Origin: an uncultured Leptolyngbya sp.
GTDB taxonomy: Bacteria > Cyanobacteriota > Cyanobacteriia > Phormidesmidales > Phormidesmidaceae
Assembly (NCBI GenBank): GCA_937899365.1
Contig: CALBPH010000516.1
Span: forward strand, 1 to 13,717
Direction: 5' to 3'
Length of the DNA: 13,717 nt
A program made the translations under genes and the position numbers. This document shows positions 1 to 7,653 of this stretch, piece after piece. Numbering within the stretch: position 1 is the first letter of the stretch; the number at the start of each line of letters is the position of its first letter. The notes beneath the pieces are model-generated. The model ran no database searches, was not told where the DNA came from, and was given only the letters and a program-made list of their open reading frames with translations.

Positions 1-1
1 C

Positions 2-538
2 GAGCGTAATATCGAGTTTGAATATACTGCCCTAGCCAAGAACCTGGGCACCAGTCTGATGGTGTGGGCCCCCCTAGCCAGCGGTCTACTGTCCGGTAAA
101 TATAAGCCTAGCGGCGAAGGCACAGGACGACTGGCCATGCTTGCCAACAGCGGCAACCCAGCCTTTGATAAGTTCACCGAGAAAAACTGGGCCATTGTCA
201 CAGAGCTAGAGCAGGTTGCCAATGAGTTAAACCGTTCCATGGCCCAGGTCGCGCTTAACTGGGTGGTCAATCGCCCCGCCGTTGCCTCGGTGATTATCGG
301 TGCCACCAAACTACATCAGCTGCAAGATAACCTGGGAGCGCTGGACTTTGAGATTCCGGCTGAACTACAGCAGCGATTAGATGACGTCAGTCGCCCTGAC
401 GCTCGTTTCCCCTACACCTTTTTTGAGCCCAGCCTACAGGGCATGCTCAATGGTGGAGCTACGGTTGGAGACAAGCCCAAGTCATACGGTCAACCTGTTT
501 TAGTGGCTGGCTCAGGGGCGGGGGTCGCAGCAGATTAG
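2..538 (+). CDS. Aldo/keto reductase, C-terminal half (5' end outside window)
   Basis: The reading frame is already open at the left edge (…ERNIEFEYTALAKNLG…) and runs 178 codons to a TAG, so this is the C-terminal half of a protein of roughly 330-350 residues. The text VWAPLASGLLSGKY is the conserved strand-loop of (beta/alpha)8 aldo/keto reductases. ALNWVVNRPAVASVIIGATK followed by LQDNLGAL is the family's NADP(H)-binding C-terminal segment (R, and the G-A-T/S loop that grips the 2'-phosphate). Such enzymes reduce aldehydes or ketones with NADPH in the cytosol; the substrate cannot be read here. The catalytic Asp-Tyr-Lys-His residues would lie upstream of the window. The ATG at 59 is internal, not the start. 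The gene ends 16 bp from the convergent EamA gene, leaving no room for a separate terminator. Confidence 0.9.
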   Translation, partial: ERNIEFEYTALAKNLGTSLMVWAPLASGLLSGKYKPSGEGTGRLAMLANSGNPAFDKFTEKNWAIVTELEQVANELNRSMAQVALNWVVNRPAVASVIIGATKLHQLQDNLGALDFEIPAELQQRLDDVSRPDARFPYTFFEPSLQGMLNGGATVGDKPKSYGQPVLVAGSGAGVAAD

Positions 539-554
539 AAGGGCCAGCGACTAA

Positions 555-1448
555 TCAGCGCCTAAACAACAGCCAGACGCCCCCCAGAGCAATGCTAGCT
601 CCGCCCACAGCTCGAACCGTCACCCGCTCGCCGATGACCAGGGCCATGGGCAAAACCATGATAGGGCTGGTGGCCAGCAACGATTGGGCAATACCGGCGG
701 GGGAATATTTGAGGGCAATCTGCTGGAGCCAGATGGCGAGATAAGTACCAAAGAAGGCTGCGATCGCAACCCCACCTAACAACCGACCTGAAATCGCTGG
801 ATTATCCAGCGGCTGGGATTTTACCCGCCATAGCAATAACCCACCAATACATATCAACCCCGCCGACAGCCGCAGCAAACTACTCCATAACGGATCCACT
901 ACCGTGTCCGCCAAAGCGGCCCGCGACAACACGCTGCCGATGGACTGTCCCAGGGCCGCCACAAGGCCAAAGCTAATCCCCCTAGCCAGCCCTGTCTTTG
1001 ATTGAGATACGGCGCCAGTCCTAGGACTCCGCTCACTCACCACCCAAACAATCCCCACCAGGGTTAATGCCATCCCCAACCAGGCCAGCACCGATAGCCG
1101 CTCTTGCAAAAAGACCAGGGACATCACGGCCGCCATCGGCGGAGCCAGCATCTCTAGCAGTAGCGCCTGTCGTGCTCCCAGCGCATTGACCGTGGCAAAG
1201 TAGGCCGTATCCCCCAAACCAATGCCCACAACGCCACTGATCAACAGCAGCCATACCGACCCCATCGGCAACGACACCAGTAGCTGTTGCCGGATCGCCA
1301 ATGTAAGCACAATAAACCCTACCGCCATCGACCCCTTAATCAAGTTCAGCACCAGCGGTGATAGCTGCTTCCCCAAGCGACCAAACATCAGCGTTGCAAA
1401 CGCCCATAGCCCCGCCGCACTCAGCGCTGCAATTTCCCCTTGAAACAT
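555..1448 (-). CDS. EamA/DMT-family transporter
   Basis: A 297-residue, very hydrophobic protein with about ten predicted membrane helices arranged as two EamA repeats (about residues 4-138 and 153-295), the standard size for the drug/metabolite transporter superfamily. The first repeat holds the typical LLEMLAPPMAAVMSLVFLQERLS segment (proline-containing helix followed by a helix ending in a Glu-Arg), echoed in the second by LLATSPIMVLPMALVIGERVT. Members export amino acids, nucleosides or other small metabolites across the inner membrane by proton exchange; the substrate cannot be told. Start ATG at 1448 (MFQGEIAALS) fits the first helix with no spare N-terminus; only a weak AGG lies before it. 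It is transcribed divergently from the tRNA-dihydrouridine synthase and convergently with the aldo/keto reductase, so it is probably monocistronic. Confidence 0.9.
   Translation of the reverse strand: MFQGEIAALSAAGLWAFATLMFGRLGKQLSPLVLNLIKGSMAVGFIVLTLAIRQQLLVSLPMGSVWLLLISGVVGIGLGDTAYFATVNALGARQALLLEMLAPPMAAVMSLVFLQERLSVLAWLGMALTLVGIVWVVSERSPRTGAVSQSKTGLARGISFGLVAALGQSIGSVLSRAALADTVVDPLWSSLLRLSAGLICIGGLLLWRVKSQPLDNPAISGRLLGGVAIAAFFGTYLAIWLQQIALKYSPAGIAQSLLATSPIMVLPMALVIGERVTVRAVGGASIALGGVWLLFRR
760..767. repeat. HIP1 octamer GCGATCGC
   Basis: Copy of the cyanobacterial highly iterated palindrome, inside the EamA gene, flanked as TGCGATCGCA. Confidence 0.9.
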
Positions 1449-1583
1449 CCTGGTTACGTTCTCGACTGTAGGTTTTGATTTTGAGCTATAGGCATCCTAC
1501 ACAAGTTCACAGGTATGGGCGGCTGAGTTTAGTGGCATCCTAGACATAAGCCCGCCGACTCCACGGCACTGCGCCAAAAACCT
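1449..1583. promoter_or_regulatory. Divergent promoter region with a 9-bp direct repeat
   Basis: The 135 bp between the divergent starts of the EamA transporter and the dihydrouridine synthase must hold both promoters. No convincing -35/-10 pair was found on either strand. The word GGCATCCTA occurs twice in direct orientation (1491-1499 and 1534-1542), 43 bp apart, close to four helical turns. It could be a regulator site or chance. Confidence refers to the region's role, not to the repeat. Confidence 0.4.
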
Positions 1584-2687
1584 ATGTCAGTCGCCTTAAA
1601 TCTTGATCAACCGTCCCAGCCCCAAAAGACTCTACCTCACCACGCCCTCTCCCCTGAGCTAGCGACCCGTCTCGCCACGCCCCTAGCCATCGGCACCGTC
1701 GCCGTCCACAGTCGGGTATTACAGTCGCCGCTGTCTGGAGTCACCGATCTTGTTTTCCGTCGGCTCGTGCGCCGCTACGCCCCTCAGTCGATGATGTACA
1801 CAGAAATGGTGAGTGCAGCCGAGCTCCACCACATGCGTAAGCTACCACGGGTCATGGAGGTTGATCCTGACGAGCGTCCCATCAGCATTCAGCTATTTGA
1901 CCGGCGGCCCGATTTTTTAGCAGAAGCGGCTAAAAAGGCTGTTGATCAAGGAGCGGACACCATCGATATCAACATGGGCTGTCCCGTAAATAAAATCACA
2001 AAAAACGGCGGTGGCTCGTCGCTGCTGCGGGATCCCGACACCGCCGCTCGCATTATTGAAACCGTCAGTGCCGCCGTCTCCGTACCCGTTACTGCCAAAA
2101 CCCGACTGGGCTGGTCCGAAGATGACATCAATGCCGTGGACTTTGCCCAACGCCTCGAGACCGCTGGGGCCCAAATGCTTACACTCCATGGACGCACCCG
2201 CTCCCAGGGGTATAACGGCACCGCCGACTGGAGCTGGATTGCAAAGGTCAAACAGGCCCTATCCATTCCCGTCATTGCCAACGGAGATATTTTTTCCGTG
2301 GATGCCGCCATTGAATGTTTGGAGCACACCCAGGCAGATGGCGTCATGTGCTCCCGTGGCACCCTGGGCTATCCCTTTTTAGTGGGAGAAATTGATCATT
2401 TTCTCAAAACCGGTGAGTGCCGTACTCCACCAACGGTGGTTGAACGCCTTCGCTGTGCCCAAGAACACCTAACTATGCTGGCTGAGTACAAGGGCAAAAG
2501 TGGGATTCGCCAGGCTCGTAAGCACATGGCCTGGTATGCCAAGGGCTTTGACGGAGCTGCTGAGCTGCGGGAACAGCTGTGCCGCATCGAGTCAGTGGAC
2601 GCAGGCTGCAGACTTTTGGAGGATGCCATTACGGTAATCTCCCCAGAACTTTGCCGCCATCCCCCCCTAAAGACCGCTATAGTATAA
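1584..2687 (+). CDS. dusB: tRNA-dihydrouridine synthase (DusB-like)
   Basis: A 367-residue FMN enzyme that reduces uridine to dihydrouridine in the D-loop of tRNA, using NADPH. The TIM barrel is easy to follow: LQSPLSGVTDLVFRRL (FMN-binding start, about 46-61), TEMVSA (73-78), QLFD (103-106), DINMGCPVNK (128-137) with the catalytic Cys133, AKTRLGW (171-177) with the FMN-contacting Lys172, LHGRTR (201-206) with His202, ANGDI (232-236), and CSRGTLGYPFL (256-266). The last is a variant of the usual MIGRGALGNPWL. These motifs match DusB/NifR3 rather than DusA or DusC; the exact target position on tRNA is inferred only. A C-terminal helical domain follows (about 285-355). The 30-residue N-terminal extension before the barrel is a little longer than in E. 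coli DusB, and no clear Shine-Dalgarno precedes the ATG, so a start a few codons inside is possible. It is followed after 35 bp by the DUF3318 gene on the same strand, so the two are likely co-transcribed. Confidence 0.93.
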   Translation: MSVALNLDQPSQPQKTLPHHALSPELATRLATPLAIGTVAVHSRVLQSPLSGVTDLVFRRLVRRYAPQSMMYTEMVSAAELHHMRKLPRVMEVDPDERPISIQLFDRRPDFLAEAAKKAVDQGADTIDINMGCPVNKITKNGGGSSLLRDPDTAARIIETVSAAVSVPVTAKTRLGWSEDDINAVDFAQRLETAGAQMLTLHGRTRSQGYNGTADWSWIAKVKQALSIPVIANGDIFSVDAAIECLEHTQADGVMCSRGTLGYPFLVGEIDHFLKTGECRTPPTVVERLRCAQEHLTMLAEYKGKSGIRQARKHMAWYAKGFDGAAELREQLCRIESVDAGCRLLEDAITVISPELCRHPPLKTAIV

Positions 2688-2722
2688 GCATTTTCCAGTA
2701 GCGTTTCCGAGCCAGCATCAGC

Positions 2723-3370
2723 ATGTCTTACGCCACCTACAGCTCCAGAGCAGATATGGGCGAACTGCGTCGTTTACGTAGTCTGCTACCCCCAGAACTG
2801 CAAAGCTGGGTCACGGTAGAACCCGCCATGGATGTGGGTCCACCACTAATTACGTCTGAAGAGCTGGGTAAGGACCAAGTTGAAGTTCAGATTGATTTGC
2901 CCAAGTGGGAGCAGCTGGCCATTGACCAGCGCAACCTGCTGTTTTGGCATGAGGTGGCCCGCGTCCAGAACGACACCATTCCCCGCGATGGCTGGGAAAT
3001 GGCCGCTCTGGCCATCGGCTTGGGTGGCGCTGTCGGTGAGCTGTGGGTGCAAGATGGACTGCTGCTACTGTTAGCCATGGGGCTGTGTGGGATTTCTGGT
3101 TGGCGTCTCTACAAGCGCAATAACGCCGAAAAGACCCTCAAGGAGTCCATGGACGCTGATGAAAAGGCCATTGCCCTGGCCACTCGCTTTGGCTACTCAT
3201 TGCCCAATGCCTATAAGAGTTTGGGGAGTGCCCTTAAAACCCTGATTGAGCAAACCCCTAAGAAAAAACAACGGGATCGCTACGTGAAGCGTCTGGAAGC
3301 CTTAAAGCGTAGTGCCAACAGAGCCAAGGATCGTATTCGCTCCGAACGAGACCCGTCACGGGCCTACTAA
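2723..3370 (+). CDS. DUF3318 family membrane protein
   Basis: A 215-residue protein recognised as the cyanobacterial DUF3318 family, whose function is unknown. Order of parts: a polar N-terminus with LRRLRSLLPPEL (about 16-26); an acidic middle; the conserved block LLFWHEVARVQND (72-84); two closely spaced hydrophobic helices (about 91-106 and 110-129, WEMAALAIGLGG and LLLLLAMGLCGISGW); then a basic, helical C-terminal tail rich in Lys and Arg (from about 130). The His-Glu pair in WHEVAR recalls a metalloprotease HExx element, but the second His ligand of HExxH is absent (Arg stands there), so protease activity is not supported. It lies 35 bp after the dihydrouridine synthase and is probably its operon partner; the shared orientation says nothing specific about function. 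The start ATG gives a typical N-terminus; the ribosome site is weak. Confidence 0.85.
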   Translation: MSYATYSSRADMGELRRLRSLLPPELQSWVTVEPAMDVGPPLITSEELGKDQVEVQIDLPKWEQLAIDQRNLLFWHEVARVQNDTIPRDGWEMAALAIGLGGAVGELWVQDGLLLLLAMGLCGISGWRLYKRNNAEKTLKESMDADEKAIALATRFGYSLPNAYKSLGSALKTLIEQTPKKKQRDRYVKRLEALKRSANRAKDRIRSERDPSRAY

Positions 3371-3413
3371 AAACTTAAGTTTCTCTAAAGTTAGAAGTCA
3401 AAACTCTTAGGGA

Positions 3414-3510
3414 TAAGGATTGCATAGGATCCAAAAGTTGCTTCTGCAGAGGCGTTCCATGGAACGCCTGTACGGCAAGAAGGAGGGCCTAATTAAATTT
3501 TCAATCCTTA
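3414..3510. repeat. 97-bp segment bounded by a 9-bp inverted repeat
   Basis: TAAGGATTG (3414-3422) and CAATCCTTA (3502-3510) are perfect reverse complements and flank the 20-bp palindrome roughly symmetrically (27 and 32 bp away). The layout resembles a small foldback or MITE-like element, but no target-site duplication is evident, and a 9-bp match at this spacing can arise by chance in a region this long. Confidence 0.3.
3450..3469. repeat. Perfect 20-bp palindrome
   Basis: AGGCGTTCCATGGAACGCCT reads identically on both strands. Pairing continues imperfectly outward (3445-3474, TGCAG…GTACG), giving the look of a TGTAGAGACGTTCC…-type palindrome that I recall as abundant in intergenic DNA of filamentous cyanobacteria, here with paired A-to-G and T-to-C changes that keep the symmetry. 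It lies 80 bp after the DUF3318 stop and has no T-run, so it is not a classic terminator. The family assignment is from memory and unverified. Confidence 0.6.
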
Positions 3511-3766
3511 AGTAGTGCATTTCATCACTAGTTTATCTAGGTGAGTTTTTTTCTTAGAAACTTGTTTTAGAGATGAACATTTTTCGTCTAGTCAAGTAAG
3601 ATTCAAACTATTTCTGTAAAGAGTTCACCAATTTACCTGGAGACTTTCATCTAAATATCATAAAGATTGTCTTAGGGTAAGCGTCTCAACGTTTTAGCCC
3701 CCTTACCATAGAGGTGGTTATCGATGTAGTGTTCCTGTGTCACATGTGAAAGTCTGAGAGTGTGAT

Positions 3767-3829
3767 ATCTAGTTGGAAGAGTTTTCTGGAGAATAAGTAG
3801 TAAGCGTCAGGAAATACTGAAAACTAGAT
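3767..3829. repeat. 8-bp inverted repeat, possible long-loop hairpin
   Basis: ATCTAGTT (3767-3774) and AACTAGAT (3822-3829) are perfect reverse complements 47 bp apart. A competing pairing AGTTTTC (3780-3786) with GAAAACT (3819-3825) is nested in the same stretch. Possible RNA structure; no gene is attached to it. Confidence 0.25.
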
Positions 3830-4182
3830 GTTATGTGCAGCAAGTCACTTGTTCAGCGTAGCTATCTTGACTGCTTTATGAAGTGTTTTGTGACTTCGTA
3901 AAGTGTTTCTGAAGCTGTTGGAGCCATGTAGTAGTGAAACCCATTGCTTTTCTGGCCATAGCTGGCAGTTCGGCAAACGGCTAGAAAGCCCTTCACTGTT
4001 ATGTTTTTTCCGATACTTCAGATTCAGGCTAGTTCTGCCGCATTCAGAAATTGAGTCGTTTTGTTATTGGCAAACGCTGGTTTTTGAATCAACTTGTTAA
4101 AGTTACTTTACGTTTTTCCTAGCAAATATTTCTTAGTCAAGATCTTTGCCCCTTACCCATGCTGTTTGGGGAACTCTTGAAT

Positions 4183-4206
4183 TACCTTGCGTCTATTTGC
4201 AAGGTA
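4183..4206. promoter_or_regulatory. Hairpin upstream of the glycosyltransferase
   Basis: TACCTTGC (4183-4190) and GCAAGGTA (4199-4206) form a perfect 8-bp stem with an 8-base loop, about 160 bp before the chosen start of the glycosyltransferase. No T-run follows, so termination is unlikely; an operator or leader structure is possible. TATAAG at 4214-4219 could be a -10 box, but no -35 box sits at a proper distance. Confidence 0.35.
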
Positions 4207-4367
4207 GCAGTTGTATAAGACCGTTTGCGAAAGACGTGCTGGACAGCTTGTAGGACTTCATATTGGGGCTATTTCTCTAGCTTCATGCTTTGGTCATCAA
4301 GTTTTTAGCCCCGCTCCCGCTTGTTGCTTATTTGTTGGCCACGACATCAGTAGTCAGAGCAATTTTC

Positions 4368-5663
4368 ATGCGTATACTCATTTATTCATATAACTACCAT
4401 CCTGAGCCCATCGGTATTGCCCCCCTAATGACCGAATTGGCAGAAGGCTTAGTGACCAAAGGGCATGAGGTACGTGTGGTAACGGCGATGCCAAACTACC
4501 CTCAGCGCAAGATCTATCCCGATTATCGTGGTCAATTTTTCTGTGAGGAGGAGCGTAACGGGGTTAAAATTCAGCGCTGCTACGTGGCTATTCATCCCAA
4601 CCCCGGCGTCGTTACCCGTGTACTACTGGATGGTAGTTTTGCATTGCTCAGCTTTTTCCATGCGCTGAAGGGATGGCGTCCTGACGTTATCTTGTCCACC
4701 AGTCCGTCGCTACCTGCCTGTGTCCCCGTAGCGCTGCTTAAGTTGATTTACGGCTGTCCCACTGTGCTCAGTCTGCAGGATATTCTGCCAGAAGCAGCTG
4801 TGCGCACCGGCTTAATTAACAATAAGGTGGCTATTCGAATCTTTGAGGTACTAGAGAAATTTGCCTATGCCAGCGCCACGCGCATCGCTGTCATTACTGA
4901 TAGTTTCTCTAAAAATCTAGTTAGCAAAGGGGTTCCAGCCAGCAAACTGAAGCGTATTTCTAACTGGGTTGATACGAATTTTATTCGACCGTTGCCTAAG
5001 CATGAAAATAGCTTCCGGCAGCAGCACAATTTGCAGGATAAGTTTGTTGTTCTTTATTCTGGCAATATTGCCCGTACCCAGGGTGTGAGGGCAATTATCC
5101 ATGCCGCAGACACGTTACAGCATATTCCTGAAATCGAGTTTGTCATTGTCGGTGAAGAGCGTCAGCTAGTTGACTTACAGAACCTGCGCGATGAGCTAGG
5201 GGTTAAAAATGTCACCCTTTTGCCGTTTGCACCTCGAAAGGAGCTGCCAACGATGCTGGCCGCGGCCGATGTATCGCTGATTATGCAGAAAGCCAGCGTG
5301 GTGGGCTTTAACATGCCGTCTAAGACGATGGTGCTGATGGCGAGTGGTCGGCCCATTGTGGCATCGGTGCCCGGTAGTGGCGCTGCAGCCCAAGCGGTAC
5401 GCGACAGTGGTGGTGGACTGGTGGTAGAACCAGAAAAGCCCAATGCCCTAGCTAAGGCGATTCAAACCCTCTATAACGATCCGGCTCGAGTTGAACAGCT
5501 GGGGAAAAAGGGACGGGCGTTTGCGATCGCAAACTATTCCTTTGAGCAATCCTTGGAAAGTTACGAATCCTTACTCGCCAGCCTCGTGAACAAGGTGAAG
5601 AACCTGTCCACACCCATCACAGCCTCAACCCTACAGCCCAAAAACATATCCATTAAGCCTTAA
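4368..5663 (+). CDS. GT4-family glycosyltransferase (WcaI/WbuB-like)
   Basis: A 431-residue retaining glycosyltransferase with the GT-B double-Rossmann fold. The N-terminal acceptor domain opens with MRILIYSYNYHPEPIGIAP, the family's signature start, followed by LAEGLVTKGHEVRVVTAMPNYP. The linker ends in RISNWVDTNFIRP (196-208). The C-terminal donor domain includes VLYSGNIARTQGV (228-240), VIVGEER (259-265), VTLLPF (282-287) and the nucleotide-sugar loop MPSKTMVLMASGRPIVAS (316-333), the form this subfamily has in place of a full EX7E motif. Relatives add fucose or N-acetylfucosamine-type sugars in colanic acid and O-antigen synthesis; donor and acceptor here are unknown. The frame is open back to a TTG at 4290, but homology to MKILVYG-type starts favours ATG 4368. 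The C-terminal 25 residues are poorly conserved. No polysaccharide neighbours are present. The stop overlaps the 3' end of the convergent kinase pseudogene by 11 bp. Confidence 0.9.
   Translation: MRILIYSYNYHPEPIGIAPLMTELAEGLVTKGHEVRVVTAMPNYPQRKIYPDYRGQFFCEEERNGVKIQRCYVAIHPNPGVVTRVLLDGSFALLSFFHALKGWRPDVILSTSPSLPACVPVALLKLIYGCPTVLSLQDILPEAAVRTGLINNKVAIRIFEVLEKFAYASATRIAVITDSFSKNLVSKGVPASKLKRISNWVDTNFIRPLPKHENSFRQQHNLQDKFVVLYSGNIARTQGVRAIIHAADTLQHIPEIEFVIVGEERQLVDLQNLRDELGVKNVTLLPFAPRKELPTMLAAADVSLIMQKASVVGFNMPSKTMVLMASGRPIVASVPGSGAAAQAVRDSGGGLVVEPEKPNALAKAIQTLYNDPARVEQLGKKGRAFAIANYSFEQSLESYESLLASLVNKVKNLSTPITASTLQPKNISIKP
5523..5530. repeat. HIP1 octamer GCGATCGC within a 16-bp palindrome
   Basis: The octamer is the core of the longer perfect palindrome GTTTGCGATCGCAAAC (5519-5534) in the glycosyltransferase gene. 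Confidence 0.9.
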
Positions 5664-7578
5664 TAGCCACTGGCTGGCGCTGAACCGCAGGGACCACCTG
5701 TGGAATTAAGATGGTAAAGGCAGAGCCTTTGCCCAGCTCACTTTGGGCAGAGATGGTGCCCCCTAACATCCGCACAAATTCGCGGGTTATCGTCAAGCCT
5801 AAGCCGGTCCCCCCATAGCGGCGGGTTAATGCTGTATCGGCTTGGGTAAAGGCCTCGAAGATTTTTTCAAGCTGATCTTTCGCCATACCAATGCCGGTGT
5901 CAGTAACGATGAACTCAAGGTAGTTTTCAGTTTGATAGCTAATGGTCTTAATCGTTAGCGTCAGCTCACCTTCCTGGGTAAACTTATTCGCATTACTCAG
6001 CAAATTGAGCAGACACTGGCGCAGCTTATCGAAATCACTTTCGATTGAGTCAACCGTACTTGCATTATCTAGTACAACGGTATTAAACTTAGCCTCTGCA
6101 ACCGGATGAATCGTTTCCATAACATCCTGAGCTAGGTCAATAATACTCATGGGCGCTAGCTGCAGCTCCATGCGACCAGCCTCAATTTTAGACAGGTCGA
6201 GAATACTATTAATCAGGTTTAACAGGTGCCGACTAGACCCCTGAATTTTTCGCAGATCGGGGATGCTGTCCTCATCGCCTGATAGCTCAGCTTCTTCTTG
6301 AAGAATTTCGCTGTAGCCAATAATGCTGTTGAGCGGTGTGCGGAGTTCGTGGCTCATGTTAGCTAAAAACGCACTTTTTGTCCGCGTAGCTGATTCAGCC
6401 GCTTCTTTAGCCTCTTCTAATTCAGCCGTTCGTTCGCTGACTCGAAACTCTAACTCTTGATTGCTCTCTTCTAAGGCTGCAAACGACTCCTTAAGCTGTT
6501 GAGCCATGCGGTTAAACGTTTGAGCTAGGATACCAATCTCATCCTGCCGAACAACGGGAATAGACTGATCTAACTGTCCATTTTCAAGATGAATGGCGGC
6601 TTCTGTAATGGCCGCAATCGGCTGGGTAATGCGACGGGATAACAGAAAAATCCCTGACAGTAGCAGACCTGTTGCTCCAAAACCAATGAGCAAGATGTTT
6701 CTAGCCAGGGCCCGGGCTGGGGCAAAGGCTTCTTGCTGATTAATTTCAGCCAACAGCGCCAGACTATGCTCATCTAGCCAACGATATACTCCTATGACCG
6801 GCTCGTCTATTTAGTATTGGGAGAGGCCAGAACCGTTTTGACCAGCAGTTGCCGCATCAATTGCAAAGCTATTGATGTCTTCGACTGACTGATTGTCTTT
6901 ATCTGAGGCAATAAATGTGTTGCTGCGCTCTAACTGACCAACCAGATAGGTGGTACCGGTATCACCTAAGCCCGTACGCTCCCGAATTAGCGAGTCCACA
7001 TCTTGTAAATCTAGGGTCACCGAAAGTACACCAACGCGATTTTTAGCTCCATCTAAAATCGGTGTGGCAAAGGTAATGGAAATTGTGCCCGTTACGGGTG
7101 ATGTGTAAAGCGTTGGCACAATTTTCTCTGCCCCACTTGCAAAGTAGGTGGTTGTTGCCCCTAAGGGTTGATAGGTCTTTTCTAGGGCTTTATTGGTTGA
7201 AAATATAACAATGCCCCCTTCCGTCAAGATCGAGACTTCGGCCAAATTAGGTTTGGCTGAAATAATATCTTGCAAATATAGGGATAACTTTTCATAGGCG
7301 TCCTGCTTAAACTTGGCATCGGCCAGGGCCGCTGTCTGGGTTTTAACTTCTGGCAAACGAGCTAGGAGCAGAATGTCGCTGCGCTGCACTTTAAACCACT
7401 GATCAATTTCTTGTTCTTTGAGGGTGGCGGCCACACTCAAGCGATCAAACAGGGATTGTTTAATGGTTTCTCGGGCCGAAAAATAGGTGCTGACTGAAAT
7501 TGTCAACACGGTGGCGGCAGACAGTAGTGATAAGGGTGTTATCAGCCGCAGTAGCAGGCTTTTTTTTCTAATATTCAC
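5653..7578 (-). pseudogene. Sensor histidine kinase split by an in-frame stop codon
   Basis: The frame reads as one dCache-HAMP-histidine kinase interrupted by a single TAA at 6811-6813. Upstream piece: 255 residues, with a membrane helix (LITPLSLLSAATVLTISVS) and nearly the whole periplasmic dCache domain, ending GSGLSQY. Downstream, in the same frame with no indel, IDEPVIGVYRWLDEHSLALLAEI completes the sensor, then come the second membrane helix, HAMP, coiled coil, HisKA (SHELRTPLN), and the ATPase boxes NANKFT, DTGIGM, FEAFTQ, GGTGLGL. The intact paralogue at 10167-12152 has Tyr (NYAGEP) where the stop lies, so one base change TAC/TAT to TAA explains it. No ATG or GTG follows the stop closely, only a TTG at 6753 with no ribosome site, so the kinase half is probably not made. 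Start: GTG 7578 (AGC GTG AAT ATT AGA) matches the paralogue's start; a GTG at 7623 would add 15 residues. It lies downstream of the binding-protein gene, probably in one operon. A sequencing error is the main alternative. Confidence 0.85.
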
Positions 7579-7653
7579 GCTGTTCTTATTATTTGGTAGA
7601 GGTTTAACTGATGGAGATGGCACCTTATTAATATGCGCATGCTGTCAGTGGGC

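Larger units (their letters stand above)
3371..4367. other. Long intergenic region before the glycosyltransferase
   Basis: Almost 1 kb with no credible gene. Open frames here (for example 3903-4100 from a GTG, and 4211-4393) have no ribosome site, Cys/Phe-rich unnatural composition and no family resemblance. The region is richer in A+T than the genes and holds several dyads: AAACTTAAGTTT immediately after the DUF3318 stop (3371-3382), the 20-bp palindrome at 3450, TCACATGTGA near 3740, and hairpins at 3767-3829 and 4183-4206. The right part presumably holds the promoter and leader of the glycosyltransferase; no clear -35/-10 pair could be assigned. Confidence 0.5.

Noticed and set aside
75..84. 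HExxH-like protease motif in the DUF3318 protein (residues given)
   Set aside because: WHEVARVQ has the His-Glu pair but Arg in place of the second His, so zinc-protease activity is not supported.
3738..3768. CRP-type operator around TCACATGTGA and TGTGA words
   Set aside because: The half-sites are in the wrong order and spacing for TGTGA-N6-TCACA, and no gene starts nearby.
3903..4100. 65-codon plus-strand frame from a GTG
   Set aside because: No ribosome site, Cys/Phe/Ser-rich composition unlike real proteins here, and no recognisable family.
4290..4367. N-terminal extension of the glycosyltransferase from a TTG
   Set aside because: The family's conserved start is MRILIYSYNYHPE at 4368, and the extension has no conserved features. 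It could pass for a signal anchor but GT4 enzymes of this type lack one.
6751..6753. TTG as a genuine start for an independent C-terminal kinase protein
   Set aside because: It is inside a conserved sensor-domain stretch (LLAEIN), has no ribosome site, and the homologous codon in the paralogue is an internal leucine.
6751..6813. A frameshift as the cause of the split kinase
   Set aside because: Both pieces are in the same frame (60 bp apart, divisible by three) and the bridging codons match the paralogue one to one. Only the TAA is wrong.
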